Shown in pieces: positions 9,998-21,959 of a stretch of DNA of 64,000 bases. Source of the stretch: Tenrec ecaudatus (lineage: Eukaryota > Chordata > Mammalia > Afrosoricida > Tenrecidae); assembly GCF_050624435.1 (NCBI RefSeq), contig NC_134536.1, forward strand, positions 8,808,758 through 8,872,757, read 5' to 3'. The translations under genes and the position numbers were made by a program. Position 1 is the stretch's first letter, and the number at the start of each line of letters is the position of its first letter. The notes under the pieces were generated by a model that saw only the letters and a program-made list of their open reading frames with translations, did not search any database and was not told where the DNA came from.

Positions 9998-12660
9998 TCC
10001 CCATCTTGGTAGGGAAAGTTATATTGAACATCTTGTATTTATTATCCTACTCTACTAGTATATGAAAATAAAGATATACTGACAAAAAAAAAGTTCTAGA
10101 AACCAGAAGATGATCCAACTTCGGTCTCTCTATCCTACCTCTTTGAGCTAATGCCCGGTTGAGCCAAACCAATGGGGCAATTGCCATGGGAAGATCATCT
10201 TCAGTACCATTAGCCCAAAGTCCTAGCCAAGCGTGCTTTACTCTCCCTGGTGGCCCCAACCTGCAATCATTTCCTCAACAAGCCTTCCGTGAATGCCTAC
10301 TGCGTGCCAGCCTTTCTGGAGAGGACATCGACTTTAATAAGACAGAGAGAGCGACACAGGACACAGCCCACTGCACGGAAATCCCCAGGGAGCTCATTTT
10401 CAACCTGGTGTGACTGTCACGGTCTGCAGGCTATAGGCAAATATTTTGATCACTACGAAAGGTCAGTCTGCTGACTGTAAAAGGGTTGTGTCATTTTGTG
10501 CCCAGAAATCGACCACACAGAAGAGTCTCATACAGATAGGTGTTCATGACACGTTTGTAAGAACTAAGCAAGTGATCGCTCTCAACTTCAGTTTGGCCAG
10601 GAGTTGGGACAAGATCCCTATTCTTCAATTCATCCCTAGGACCCTGCAGACCAGTTAGGGAGCAGCAGGCACGATCCCTGGAAAAATGCAGAGCCCTCTC
10701 CACGCTGCCAGCATCTCCCTAGCCAGCTGGACCCTTCACGGACAGAGAAGAGAGCCAGGACAACGTGACGGGGTGTCCCCGGACATAGCATTCTTTCTGA
10801 GAGGCAGGAGTGGCTTCCATATTCGGAGAAGTCCCCACTGAGAAAAAGCAGCACTGAAAATATGCACGATTCTTCTCATCCAACGGCCCCTGCGTCACAT
10901 CGATCAATCTTTCTGTCCAGCGATCATGGCTGAAATTCTGTGGCAGCTCTTTGAATCTTCTTCAATTTTTGTTTTTCAACTCACTGTATCACGAGAGCCA
11001 AGTCAAAGCTAACACATTTTAAATGTGAAGAGGAAGATGTCCCTCAGGGGCTCTTGGTGGGACATGGTCACATTCCCCTCAATCTCCTTGTGTGGAATTC
11101 TGCCTGTGGAACTCACTGACGGCCACGCGGGACATTTTCCTGGGTCCACTACCACGGGCAGCTCCCACTGTGGGACATGACGTTAGCAGCGTCTCCCTGT
11201 CTGTGGCTGGGTACTTTTCAAGTTTCCTTCCTTTTCCCTTGTTCTCCATCCCCCAGGCAGCAGGAGGCTGGCTCCAGGCCCTTCTTGGAGAAGCTGGTGG
11301 GCACGTCTCCCCTCTGGTTGCCTTCAAAAACCAAGGTCTGTTCTCCTCATTTGGACAAAGGCTCTTCGCGTGCGGTCTGAGACAGACTCTGCAGCACACG
11401 CTGTTGCGTTTGTAAATCAATCCGTGTTTTTGGACTTCACACAAACACCCTCTCTGCTCTCGGATTTCTTAGTTCTCCACAGAACTCCCCCGCTTCTGCT
11501 GAAGGGCGGGGCAGGAGGATGTAAGAGACAGGACTCTCCAACACTCTGACATTTTATTTGAAATGCCTCCAATTAGTGAAAACAGGAACGAAGTGGCTCT
11601 CGTGTCAGGAAGCAAAGCCCCGAGCTGTTGGCACATTAAGAAGCGTTTAAAATGAGAAGGAAGAAAAATAACCACCAAAAAAAAATGTAATTTCCTCTTT
11701 GACCATTCTTCCTGAACTTGAACCATCTTGCCCGAGAAGGCGGGAGTTTCCGTCCCAATGAACGTGGTCAGAAAGGTGCTCATGTTTTTCTCCTTGTGTG
11801 TCGCCCGGAGCAGCCCACCCCTGTGTGATGAGAACCCCCTGGAGTTTCCATTCCAGCGGGGCATGAATTCACAAACCCAACAGAGGGTGGGATACAGTCT
11901 GCTTTGCTCGACACCGTGGGTGGACTCCCTGCCACAGGCCCCAGCTCTGCCTTCGGTGAGTCAGACTTGAGGCACCACCGGCCTTGCTGTCCTCTGCCCT
12001 TGGATGTTATCTGTTAACACATGAGGCGCCCACGAGGCAAGGCATTGATACTGACCCTTCACCAGAGCAAGGTGGAAAAACAACACAAAAACGCGCAAGC
12101 GAGAGGGCTCCCAAAAGTTTCATGTAAGAATTCCACTATCTTTCATTCCAGTTGTCAGGGTCTTCTGGAAGCCTCTCATAAACTTGCACGTGATGAGAGC
12201 AGGTGACAAAATAATTGAGTGACTGGTTGTCATCGAACTGATTCTCCATTGATGGGTCACACCAACATGCTGTCCAATAGAGAGAACTTGCTCATTATTA
12301 TTGAGCGAAATGGCCCGTGATCTATTCCTAGTGACTTAATAGCACCCCTCCTGGCTACACCCCAGCACAAGGGGGCACTCCAGACAACATTTCCTGCAGG
12401 TGGGATGCAAACTTCCCGAGGAGGAGCCATCAAACATTTCCAGAAGCACCAAACTTGGACTCCAACAGTTAGGACTGAGCCATGCAGGTTGCAAGCAGGG
12501 AATGAGTTGGAAAATGGAAATGGCAAGCTTCTAAGAAACAGGCTACGCCTTCCTTGAGGTTAGGAACCAGGACTCTTTCCTATCCTCATAACCCGAGTGA
12601 AACACCTGACGTATTGTGTGTTTCGGTGGAGACGCAAAGGGAGCTCTTGTATAAGAGAAG
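9998..12660. other. Intergenic, nothing recognised
   Basis: About 2.7 kb without a clear repeat or gene. Several ORFs of 60-130 codons on both strands overlap one another and lack domain motifs. Confidence 0.4.
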
Positions 12661-12664
12661 GCAA

Positions 12665-13140
12665 CGCTCTTCATGGCACCGTCCTCACAGCTCTTGCTGT
12701 GCTTGAGCCCACTGTTGCAGTCACTGGGTCCATCCAGCTTGTTGGCTGACTCTCTATTTTATCAGCATAAGGCCCTGCCCTGAGGGCTGATCCCTCTTGA
12801 TAACACGTCCTAAGTAGTGAGACAAAGTCTCTCCACCCTCCCTTCTAAAGATACCGATTGGCTCACTCCTCCGGCAGTCCATGGCACACTCAATATTCTT
12901 AAGCAACGCTTTAATGCAAAGGCATTGATGCGTCTCTGGGCTTTCTAATTCATTGTTCAGCTTTTGCATGCATACGAAGCAATGGAAAATACTATCGCTT
13001 GAGCCAGTTGCATCGCCACCCTCCAAGTGACATCTTTGCTCTGGCATTTAAAGAGGCTTTTTGCCCAAATGCAATGCATCATTTGATTTCTTGACTACTG
13101 CTTCCGTAAGTGCTGATGGTGGCACCCAGACTGTGGGCCC
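12665..13140 (-). mobile_element. RTE LINE fragment (C-terminal part and 3' tail)
   Basis: The minus strand reads AVVKKSNDALH, LGKKPL, a degraded SKDVTL segment, then ECAMDCRRSE and GRVIKRDQ, matching the end of the RTE ORF. The 3' non-coding tail follows down to about 12665. It is heavily mutated. Confidence 0.7.
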
Positions 13141-13560
13141 CATGTGGCTGCTGTTGCTATTGTTAGGGACAGTTCGGTTGGCTCTGGCCCATAGTGACCC
13201 CGTGCACAACAGACCGAAACACTGCACAGTCCTGTGCCAGCCGCACAATTGTTCCTGGGCCTAAGCCCATTGAAGCAGCCACTGTGTCGATCCTTCCTCT
13301 TTATCGCCACGCCTCCGCTTGGCCAAGCATGATGTCCTTCTCCAGGGACTGGTCTCTCCTGACAACATGTCCAATGTATTTAAGATGAAGTCTTCCCATC
13401 CTTGCCTCCAAGGAGCACTCTGGCCTCACTTTTTCCAAGACAGATTCATGTGTCCTTTTAGCAGTCTGTGGTACTTTCAATATTCTTCTCCAGCCCCACA
13501 ATTCAAATGCATCGGTTCCTCCATGGTCTTCCTTATTCAATGTTCAATTCTCTGTAGGAG
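13140..13560 (-). mobile_element. RTE LINE fragment (ORF C terminus and 3' tail)
   Basis: The minus-strand ORF 13540-13301 contains DAFELWGWRRILKVPQTAKRT, YIGHVVRRDQSLEKDIMLG and the region typical of the RTE C terminus. The 3' tail continues to about 13140. It abuts another RTE copy (12665-13140) in the same orientation. Confidence 0.8.
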
Positions 13561-14185
13561 TGCACAATCAACAACAGAACTAAGCTTACTGATGTTCCCT
13601 CCTTCACTCCCTGCAACCCCAGAGCAAGCCCTTCTTTTCTGGGTTTTTGTGTGAAAGCTCTATTTTAACTTTTGACTATTTCACCCATTAGTCTTATATC
13701 CTGAATATCCCCTTATTTATCATTTGTATTCCTAAGCACTGTTTTTCAAAACAAAATGACTCTCCTTCCTGATGATATTTTGGCCTGAAAAATTGCTTGA
13801 TGAAGACACACGCCAAAAAGTATCTGTCAGGGAGCCCTAAACATCAAGCAAATTTAACAGTATTCTGCAGATTATTTATTTGAAGAAAAAATTAATAATA
13901 GGATACAAAATGGGGCTCTTTGTTAATAGTCTATGAAATCCATGCACTGCGTTTGTGAAGATCAGAACAACAAGTTTTAAAAAGTAAAGAATTATGGGGA
14001 AATGTTGAGTTAGCCCTGTGCTGGTGCAATGCCTATGAAAAGTCTATTTGTTCTGGCTTATTTATATTCCCTTTTTAAAATTTATTTTTTTAACCTTAGT
14101 ACTTTTTGATTTGTCATGTGAAAAAAAGATGTACCCAGGGCTTTTACCTCCCTGCTGAAATTTTAAAAAGAAGGACATTTGTGAT
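13561..14185. other. AT-rich intergenic, nothing recognised
   Basis: Low-complexity A/T-rich stretch after the RTE fragment. No feature found. Confidence 0.4.
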
Positions 14186-14400
14186 TGTTTAATAAAGTTT
14201 TATTAGGACATCATCCACACATCATACAATTCAATAGTTCAATGCTATCAAGAAGAGTTGTACAACCATTACCACAGTTCATTTTAGAACATTTCTTTTA
14301 TTCTTTTACTGCTTGTTAATAGCTCCCATTTCCCCCCAGCTCCCCTGATGTACCCCCAGGGAAGCATTAATCCAGTTCCTGTCTCTGTAGATTCATTCCT
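14186..14400 (-). mobile_element. Older L1 3' end
   Basis: The + strand shows the complement of an L1 3' terminus: TTTTATTAGGACATCATCC, TCATACAATTCAATAGTTCA, AGTTGTACAACCATTACC and TTTTAGAACATTTC, a signature common to many mammalian L1 3'UTRs. Confidence 0.6.
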
Positions 14401-14645
14401 CCTGGGTTTCAGATACCGAGTGACTTTGACCCTGTGTGGTCTCTTTCTTCGATACTGTGCTTTGTTTGGTATTTCCTAAGAAAATCTCTGGAGTCTCAGA
14501 AGGTAGGCCCGACTCCGGAGCTGGGGCAATGCGTCCATATCCTCTCAACTCTAGACCCAGGGAGAAGGGTGAGGGGTCTCCATCTGAACACCCATGAGGC
14601 CTAAACAGACTGGTCACGGGTTAAGGGATCAGCACTCATTGGGTA

Positions 14646-14823
14646 AGAATCCCTGGTGGCACAGTGACTACGTGCCGGGCTACAAACCCAAAGATTGGTG
14701 GTTTGAACCCACCAGTTGGTCTCAGGTTGAATGATGTAGCAATCTGCTTCCATAAGGACTATAGCCTTGGGGTCCCTATGAGCAATTCTACTTTGCTGCT
14801 GTGAGTCAGAATCAACTCGACAA

Positions 14824-14824
<1 letters not shown>
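14646..14824 (+). mobile_element. AfroSINE-type SINE
   Basis: AATCCCTGGTGGCACAGTGA, TGGTGGTTTGAACCCACCAG, CAATCTGCTTCCATAAGGAC and GTGAGTCAGAATCAACTCGA are in order. A (CA)n array starts directly at its 3' end. Confidence 0.8.

Positions 14825-14862
<38 letters not shown>
14825..14862. repeat. (CA)n microsatellite
   Basis: Nineteen CA units adjoin a SINE 3' end. Confidence 0.97.
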
Positions 14863-14863
<1 letters not shown>

Positions 14864-15129
14864 TGTGTGCTTTGACCTTCTAAGCAAAGCCCCGTACCCT
14901 TTGGCAGGGCTTTTCTTAGGGGCTGTAGTTTTTCTGATGGCTGGTGTAGACAGGCGCTCATTTATCCTCTATGTCTTTATGATACGTCTGGGTGCAACGA
15001 TGCTGGGGATGAGCCAGTTTCTTAGGACTACAGAAAGAAAGCCCCACAAAGGGGGTGGATTTAAGGACAGACATTCCTTTTCTCACAGATCTAGAGGACG
15101 GGAATTTGAACCCAGTGTCTCCTGGGGGT

Positions 15130-15430
15130 GATCCCCTGTGGTCCCCTCCCAGCTTCTGGTGGTCCTGTTGATCCTTGGCATTCCTCGGCAACTAGAGGCA
15201 TCGCTCCGACCTCTGTCTCCACCTGTTTCCTCTCCGTGCCTCTCGGTGACTGTGCCTCTTCTCCTCTTTGCATAGAGAACAGCCGCATTGGGTTAAGCCC
15301 CACGCTGCTCCGATGTGACCTCATGGTAACTGACAGCATTTTCAAAGGTCCCTTTTCTAGGTACATTTATGCTCCAAGATAATCGGGGTTGGGACTTCAG
15401 CATACCATTTGGGGGGACTACATATGAACC
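15130..15430 (-). mobile_element. MLT1/MST-like LTR fragment
   Basis: CAGCTTCTGGTGGTCC, CCTTGGCATTCCTCGGCAAC and CTCCGACCTCTGTCTCCACC followed by TGTGACCTCATGGTAAC match the complement of an MLT1/MST LTR. Confidence 0.5.
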
Positions 15431-15732
15431 CACAGCAGGTTCAGGGTAAAGCTATCGTGAGTTTGGCAAGTTTCATGCACCTTCCCGTGGGGAAATAGAC
15501 ATGCATGCCACGAGCTGAGAGCGCGTGAGCAAATTCACAGCAGACCAGGGGAGGAGTCTGTCTTCTAGAAACATCGTTGCTCTGTCCTATTCTTCCCTCT
15601 GGGGGGTGTCAAGGACCAGGGCCCCTGAGCTATTCTTTGCAACCTGGGATCTACCTACAAAGGGTGGGGGAAAGGTGTCATATAAAAAAAAAACATCTAG
15701 GACTTTCTTCTTCCTGTTTAAACTTTAAGTCA

Positions 15733-16385
15733 TGCACCCCCTCACAGAAGGGTCACAAGGACAAGACCAGCCAGTCAGGGTGCAGCATAGCACCGTGGAA
15801 ACATACAACTTTCCTCTAGCTCTTTCATGCTTCCTCCCCCTGTCTATTGTAATCCCAGTTCTACCTTATAAATATGGCCAGACCAGAGTATGTACACGGG
15901 GACAGATAAGAGCTGGAAAGACAGGGAATCCAGGACAGATAAACCCCTTAGGACCAATAATGAGAGTAGCAATACCAGGATGGGAAAGGGGAAGAGGAAG
16001 GTGGGGAGAGAAAGGGGGAACTGATCACAATGATCTATATATAACCCCCTCCCTGGGGGATGGACAACAGAAAAGTGGGTGAATGGAGACATCAGTCAGA
16101 GTATGACATGAAAAATAATAGTAATTTATAAATTATCAAGGGTTTTGTAGGAAGGGAGTGGGGGAGGGTAGGGGAGGCAGTGGGGAAAGTCAGGAGTTGA
16201 CACCAGGGGCTCAAATAGAAAAGAAAATATTTTGAGAATGATGATGACAACAAATGTGCTTGACACATGGATGGATGGATGGATGGATGGATGGATGGAT
16301 GGATGGATGGATGGGTGGATGGATGGATGGATGGATGGTGATAAGAGCTGTATGAGCCCCCAATAAAACAATTTTAAAAACAAAC
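15733..16385 (+). mobile_element. L1 LINE 3' end with an internal GGAT microsatellite
   Basis: This 653-bp copy of the same L1 3' end is flanked by AAACTTTAAGTCA (15720-15732) and AAACTTCAAGTCA (16386-16398), a 13-bp duplication with one mismatch. It ends with AATAAAACAATTTT and a short A-rich tail. A (GGAT)n array at 16266-16338 expands the CATGGATGG region that is short in the other copies. Confidence 0.8.
16266..16338. repeat. (GGAT)n microsatellite
   Basis: About 18 tandem ATGG/GGAT units with one interruption (GGGT) lie inside an L1 3' end. Confidence 0.97.
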
Positions 16386-16398
16386 AAACTTCAAGTCA

Positions 16399-18092
16399 GG
16401 GACCTTTGAAACACTACTAGAAAGCACGCAACCCATTTTGAAGAATAGTCGCGTCTTTCCTAAGCTGCACATAGGCTGTTGAATGAAACATTCCATCCTA
16501 GTGCGGCTTCTCTGAGATGCATCCTTTGGGAAATCAGGAGTTAGGACATCCCAAAGGAAGGTCATTGTTCAAATTTGCCGAACGTGGCACTGCACCGTGA
16601 CGGTGTAACAGAATCCCCAGGAGGGCTCTCAAGGCCCGGCCAGCTGAGCCCCACCCCCACCCCCTCTGACTCAGGAGATCTGGGGTGAGCCCTGTGATGT
16701 GGCTGCTAACCGACTTCCAGCTGACATCGATGCCGCTGATCTGACAGCCACGCTGTGAAAGGCTGTCATTGTAGGATCATGAAAAATACAAAAGAGAAAG
16801 CATTTTGCTCCTGCTTCCTGAGCATCAGAGATGCCAGGTGAGCATCAAGCTGGCTCCAGCTGCTGGTGACCTGGTGTGTGACAGAACGCTGCTGCCCACT
16901 CCGATGCCATCTTCGCCATCCTGGGGACGTTTGTGTCCACTGATGCGACCGTTGTGGCAATCCATCTTGTGGAAAGTTGCCCACCCCTCCGCTGCCCCTC
17001 TGCTTGACAAGCTGCCCTATTCTGGCCATTAGTCTTTCCTGGTGGTGTGTCCAGCGTAAACACATTGCAGCCTTGCTTCTAAGGAACAGAGGGAAACCTC
17101 GGGTGTATTCTGAGTTCAGTTCTGGACCACTGCAAGAAGGCTGCTTTTGCCAAAAAGAGCGAGAGCTGTCAGAGGGGGTTTCTTTGGCACTAAAAAGTTG
17201 TGTGATCCATAAGTGGCAGTCACATGAGGGTCAAGTTTGAAATCTTGTGTCAAAGGCCAAAATGTAACCCAGAGACATGAAGTGAGTCCATGCTGATGGG
17301 GGCGACAAAAAGGAGCGAAATCAACTCGGTCAACAAGGGGTGGCCACAAACCTTCAACCGGTAGAAATCACAGTCTCCACAAAGCGCAAGGAACCAAAGA
17401 GCCTTAAGCGAGGCGTCTGTCTGCACCACATGTCTCCTAGAGCCAACGTGTTCATGCTTTTGGCGGGCTGGTGCTCTGAAACCTCTGATAGTTGGATCCG
17501 CTGGTGGTCAGTTTGACATTTTTGACAAACTACCAAGCTGTGTTATCCCACTAGCCCAGCACATGGCTGCGATTCACAGTCCTCTTGCCAGCTTCCCTGT
17601 AGAGAAATTCACCGTGCCCCTGTAGCAGCGCTGGGGGCCCAGCATGGACCACACTAGCATTCATATGTAAGAATGAGTCAGATGACAGGCTCTGCCGCCA
17701 GACATCACACTTCTGCTTTTAGCAGACATCTCGGTGGCTGTGCTCAAGCTTGCTTTCCCAGACTAGACACTGGAGCGGCTCCTGGGCAAGTTCCCAGCCT
17801 GTCCTGTGAGCAAGGGCCCAGCAACCTTCACTGCTGGCCGCAGAGAGACGAGGTGTCTACCGCTTGGCTAACAGAAGCTTTATACTGGTTTTATTTTATT
17901 TTTCACATCAATGTGGGATTCCTTTTTTTGGTGACTCACGTCCACTGGTCTTGGGGAAAGGAACCCAAATGGAACCACAAGTTTCGCTTGTTTGTGCTGG
18001 ACCTGCAAGCCTGCAGGAAGTCCACGGCGGGACTTCCTGCCATGGAGCCTTCGGCATGCCTGAAGACTTGAAGGCAAACTTCCTTTAGCAGC
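16399..18092. other. Intergenic, nothing recognised
   Basis: Single-copy-looking sequence between the GGAT-bearing L1 copy and the hAT element. ORFs on both strands near 16766-17065 and 17673-18113 overlap and carry no recognisable motif. Confidence 0.4.
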
Positions 18093-18100
18093 ATCTATCA

Positions 18101-18564
18101 CGGCGGTTCTCAACCTTCCTCATACTGCGACCCTTTCATGCAGTTCCTCATGTGGTGGTGACCCCCCACCATAACATTACTTTCGTTGCTACTTCATCGC
18201 TGTAATTTTGCTACTGTTATGAATAGTCATGTAAATATCTGATAGACAGAATGTATTTGCATTGTTACAAATTGAACATCATTAAAGCATAGTGATTCAT
18301 CACAAAAACAATATGTAATTCTATATTGTGAAATATTTATTGCTAATGACAAATAAATGAAATTTTGTCTGAAGCATGGTGTAGCATGTAACAGTCTTCA
18401 CACAGGGTACTATAGGTGGGTGTATCTGCATGTGGGCGGACCTCCCTGGAGACGGATAGAGGAGCAGTATCTCAGTTCCTAAGACCATCAGAAAGATGTG
18501 TTTTCCAATGGGCTTAAGCGACCCCTGTGAAAGGGTCATTCGACCCACAGGCTGAGAACTGCTG
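18101..18564. mobile_element. SPIN-type non-autonomous hAT DNA transposon
   Basis: The 464-bp element starts CGGCGGTTCTCAACC and ends GGCTGAGAACTGCTG, which are imperfect terminal inverted repeats of the CAGYGGTTCTCAACC type. A perfect 8-bp target duplication ATCTATCA flanks it (18093-18100 and 18565-18572), the length expected for hAT. GCGACCC and GTGAAAGGGTC blocks near the ends match the SPIN/URR1 group known in tenrec, bushbaby, murine rodents and other tetrapods. It has no transposase ORF, so it would have depended on one elsewhere. Confidence 0.88.
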
Positions 18565-18663
18565 ATCTATCAGAACACTCCCTGTACGCATATACCTGTG
18601 TGTGTATAACATTATCCTCTCACTCCATATGGATCACATCACTAAGGACCAGGTCCAAACCAT

Positions 18664-18867
18664 AAAACCAAGCCAATTGTCATCAAGTCAATCTGAATCA
18701 TTGCAACCCTATGGGGCAGTAGAGAAGTGCTCTGTAGGATTTCCAAGACTGTGAATCTTTACTGAAACAGACAGCCTCATATCTCTTCCACATTGCAGCT
18801 GATGGGCTTGAACCACCAGCCTGTGGCTAGCAGCCCAGTGCTTAACTCACTATGCCGCCAGGGCGCC
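18664..18867 (-). mobile_element. AfroSINE-type SINE
   Basis: The complement of a full SINE is present, from the GTCATCAAGTCAATCTGAAT tail side to the TATGCCGCCAGGGCGCC head side, including GGGCTTGAACCACCAGCCTG. Confidence 0.78.
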
Positions 18868-19027
18868 TATAATGACCACACAGATGGAACATGAAGGTAG
18901 CTGTTGAATCCTCTGCCAGATCCGAAAAGTTGGTTTAACATTTGGCATCCATGTGGCTCTGACTGCGCCGCACGGGTAGGATCCCCTGGGGAGTTGGGGG
19001 ACACACATTTTGCAAGGCTGGATGGAC

Positions 19028-19105
19028 TCCTTGGTTGGTATAATTGGTTAATGCCCTCAAGCTGCTAACCAAAAGGTAGACAGTTGGAGTTCGCCCAGAA
19101 ACTCA
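19028..19105 (+). mobile_element. AfroSINE 5' fragment
   Basis: CTCCTTGGTTGGTATAATTG, then GCTGCTAACCAAAAGGTAGA and AGTTGGAGTTCGCCCAG, is a SINE head immediately upstream of family X copy 1. Confidence 0.6.
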
Positions 19106-19134
19106 TGGTTATAGTCTACTTTCAGAACAACAGC

Positions 19135-19632
19135 TGTGGCAGTTACATAATCTCTTGCCAACTTGCTGAGGGGTGGAGTCTAGCCTGTCAATCAGGTCAC
19201 AGCTTGATGACCTCATTTAGAGGCTCAAAGGCGATAAATAGCTCACAGGAGGCAGGACACACACACTCTACCTGCAAGACATTCCTGTTGACAAGCCACA
19301 TGGAGCTACACTGAGGCAGCCAGAGCCCTGGAACTGGAGGAGCCACGTGGAGACCCACGCCAGTGCTGAGATGCTTCCAACCACCACTGGATCCACAAGA
19401 CTTTCCACTCACCGGCCTGTGATCTTCCTGCATTTGGCTTCATTGCTATGGCTGCATGAGTCTAAAGAGGAATTTATGGACTAGTATCGACTTACGGGGT
19501 AATATCAGATTATGGACTTGATCTGGAGTGGGCTGGGAAGTTTTCTTCATGTACAATTGCTCTTTGATATAAAGTTCTATCTCACACACATGAGTTTCTC
19601 TGGATCTGTTTCTCTAGTCCACCCAGACTAAC
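19135..19632 (+). mobile_element. LTR-like repeat family X, copy 1
   Basis: This ~500-bp element runs from TGTGGCAGTTACATAATCTC to AGTCCACCCAGACTAAC. It has GATAAATAGCTCA near base 100 and ATATAAAGTTCTATCTCACA near the end, where an LTR would hold its poly(A) signal. The same sequence occurs complete at 59800-60290 (-) and in part at 49596-49835 (-), and a diverged relative sits at 23530-23810 (-). There is no ORF. I cannot name the family; an ERVL-like LTR is my best guess. Confidence 0.6.
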
Positions 19633-20140
19633 CCGCCAGCCATTGAAAGCCCCATGGCACACAGTTGTGCTCTGACACACATCAATCATCACCAAGAGTT
19701 ATGTTGTTGATTTAATGGCTACTGGTTTCTGGGCAGTTTTACAAAATTCCCAGGCCCAGGTCTCATGCTGTGCCAATCAAACTGGAATCTCCATGGATGG
19801 GACCCAGGCATCAGTATTTTTTTAAATGCCACAGAAGCCCAGCATGCAGGCAGGTTTGAGAGCAGCTTGGATACACTGGTCTGTTCATCTTGCACATGAT
19901 GCTTTTCGTGGTTGACAGTGGGCACCAGGCATCTTAGGAGCAGCAGGAGTGTCCTCCACCAGGCTGGTCCTCGGCTTCCTTTCAGAGAAGGGCAGCACCT
20001 CGGGGACACTATTTCCCAAAACCTGGCTGCATGCTGATAATGAGAGTGGAGCTCTTCGGAATCTGCATCGTGGCGTGGTTGACCGTGTGCGGCTGTCAAT
20101 TCTTGGCAGCTGCTCTTACCAACATGGTGCCTAGAAGATG

Positions 20141-20361
20141 AAAATTTAAAATAATTTATAAATTATCAAGGGTCCACAGAGGTGGGAAGGTACGGGGGTA
20201 GGGGTAAAAAGAGGAACTGATACCAAGGGCTCAAGTAGAAAAAAATGTCTTGGAAATGATGATGGCAACATATGTGAAAATTTCCTTGATACAATTGATG
20301 TATGGATTGTTATAAGAGCTGTAAGAACCACAGATAAAATGACTTATTAAAATTTAAAAGC
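20141..20361 (+). mobile_element. Short L1 3'-end insertion
   Basis: The 221-bp, heavily 5'-truncated copy of the same L1 3'UTR is flanked by AGAAGATG (20133-20140 and 20362-20369). It begins in the AATTTATAAATTATCAAGGG block and ends in an A-rich tail. Confidence 0.78.
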
Positions 20362-20369
20362 AGAAGATG

Positions 20370-21955
20370 CTGACTGCTTCCCCACTCCTTGAACTCAGAT
20401 GGGTTTCAAGATCTAGTTTGACTCATCGAATGTAGCCAGTGGGACACTGTGCAGGTCCTGAAGCCTGTGCCTCCGAAGGGCTAGTGGATCCCATCTTCAC
20501 ACCCTTGGAAGGCAGCCCTGAGATGGCCAGGTTGGAAAGCCAGGTTGGCCTCTGGGGCTGTGAGAGACCACATGGACCAGGAGCCAGGACCCAGCCAATG
20601 GCTAGCTCCCATAGTGTTACATGGCTTGGGGCCACTTTGGACTTTTCCACCTTATTTACTCCCCAGAGGAAAGGGCACCTGCCCACTGCCAAGGTCAAAG
20701 GGACTCGGGGTCAGCTGCTTGCTTCTCCAGAAGCCAGTGACTGTGAAAAGGTGAGAGGTTGATGGCTTTGAAACAACATAATACACAAGCCTTTCCAACT
20801 CTTGTCCTGTCAGCGTCTGAAACTAAAGTGGCTCTGACAATCACATGAATGTACAGCCCACGTGTGTGTGTCTTATGTGAGAACATCTGTGTATATGGGT
20901 GTCCTGTAATCCCATAGGAAACCGAGAGAGCTATTGCTCAGCCAACCCATAGTGAAAATAATAAACCAGTGTTGTTTTGAGAGTCTGGTTGTTGGGGTGG
21001 CTGTGACGCACCCACAAATGGATAATAACTCCCTAAGTCATTGACTCGACTTTCCACACGTGTCTCAAGGGCTTGTGATATCTGTCAGGACAGCTTTGCA
21101 CTGAAGAACAAGTGCCGATGCATGCAAGTCTTGACTTAATCTCTTCTTTGGTGAGAGGAATGCTGCCTTATCTTAATGAGCAGTTGATATCACATTCCCC
21201 TCCAGACCACCCGTTTTTCTAGCGTGCTCATGATAATAAAGTATAAATAGCCTGGAGAGATACAAAAATAAAAATCAATCCATGGTGGAGCCTGGCCCGT
21301 GACACCACAGTAATTTGTGTCATCAGCCATTTCCACATTATAATCGCCTCACCTCGGGCTGTCTTATTTTTCATTCTTCATCTTGCTCTCAGTCAGTGGG
21401 GTGGACAGCTTCAGAACAGTGTGTTCTTATGTTCCTTGTTTCCGGCCAGCTTTCTGAAAACACCAAGTTCTCCTAGCATTATTTTTACGTGGAGATAATT
21501 TTATATTCCAACATGAAATTAATGATGACAAAGATCTGGGAGGTAAATATTAAAAGATTTGCACCCACCCCAGAAAGGAACAGCCCAGCTCATAAGATCC
21601 AGCACACGGCACTCCCGGCCAAAGCCTCCATCACCTAGAGCAGCCAAGAAGAAGCAACACTTGCAGAGCCAGGCAGAACTGCGCCCTACACTGAGAAAGT
21701 GACGTCGCCTCACCTCACCCACTGCACCCCCGCAGCCCTCGCCATGCAAGAGGCCCACAGACCTGCAGTGTTTCAACTACTCCACCCTGAACATGATCAC
21801 CATCCTGCATCACTCACTCCATCCCAATCCCGGAGCCAAACACCTGCAGACCAGTGGTACCTACTCTTGACTCAGCCACTCCCTGCATATTGGCAGTGGT
21901 GGCCTCTCCACCCAGCCACTGGCATCCGGAGACCATAGAGTTGGTGGAACCTCCT
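20370..21955. other. Intergenic, nothing recognised
   Basis: Mixed composition. AT-rich around 21190-21560. No repeat family or RNA gene identified. Confidence 0.4.
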
Positions 21956-21959
21956 CGTG

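Noticed and set aside
14601..14861. ORF starting with Cys-Val repeats
   Set aside because: It is the antisense of a CA microsatellite and SINE.
16126..16383. Repetitive Ile-His-Pro-Ser protein
   Set aside because: It is the translation of the GGAT microsatellite in antisense.
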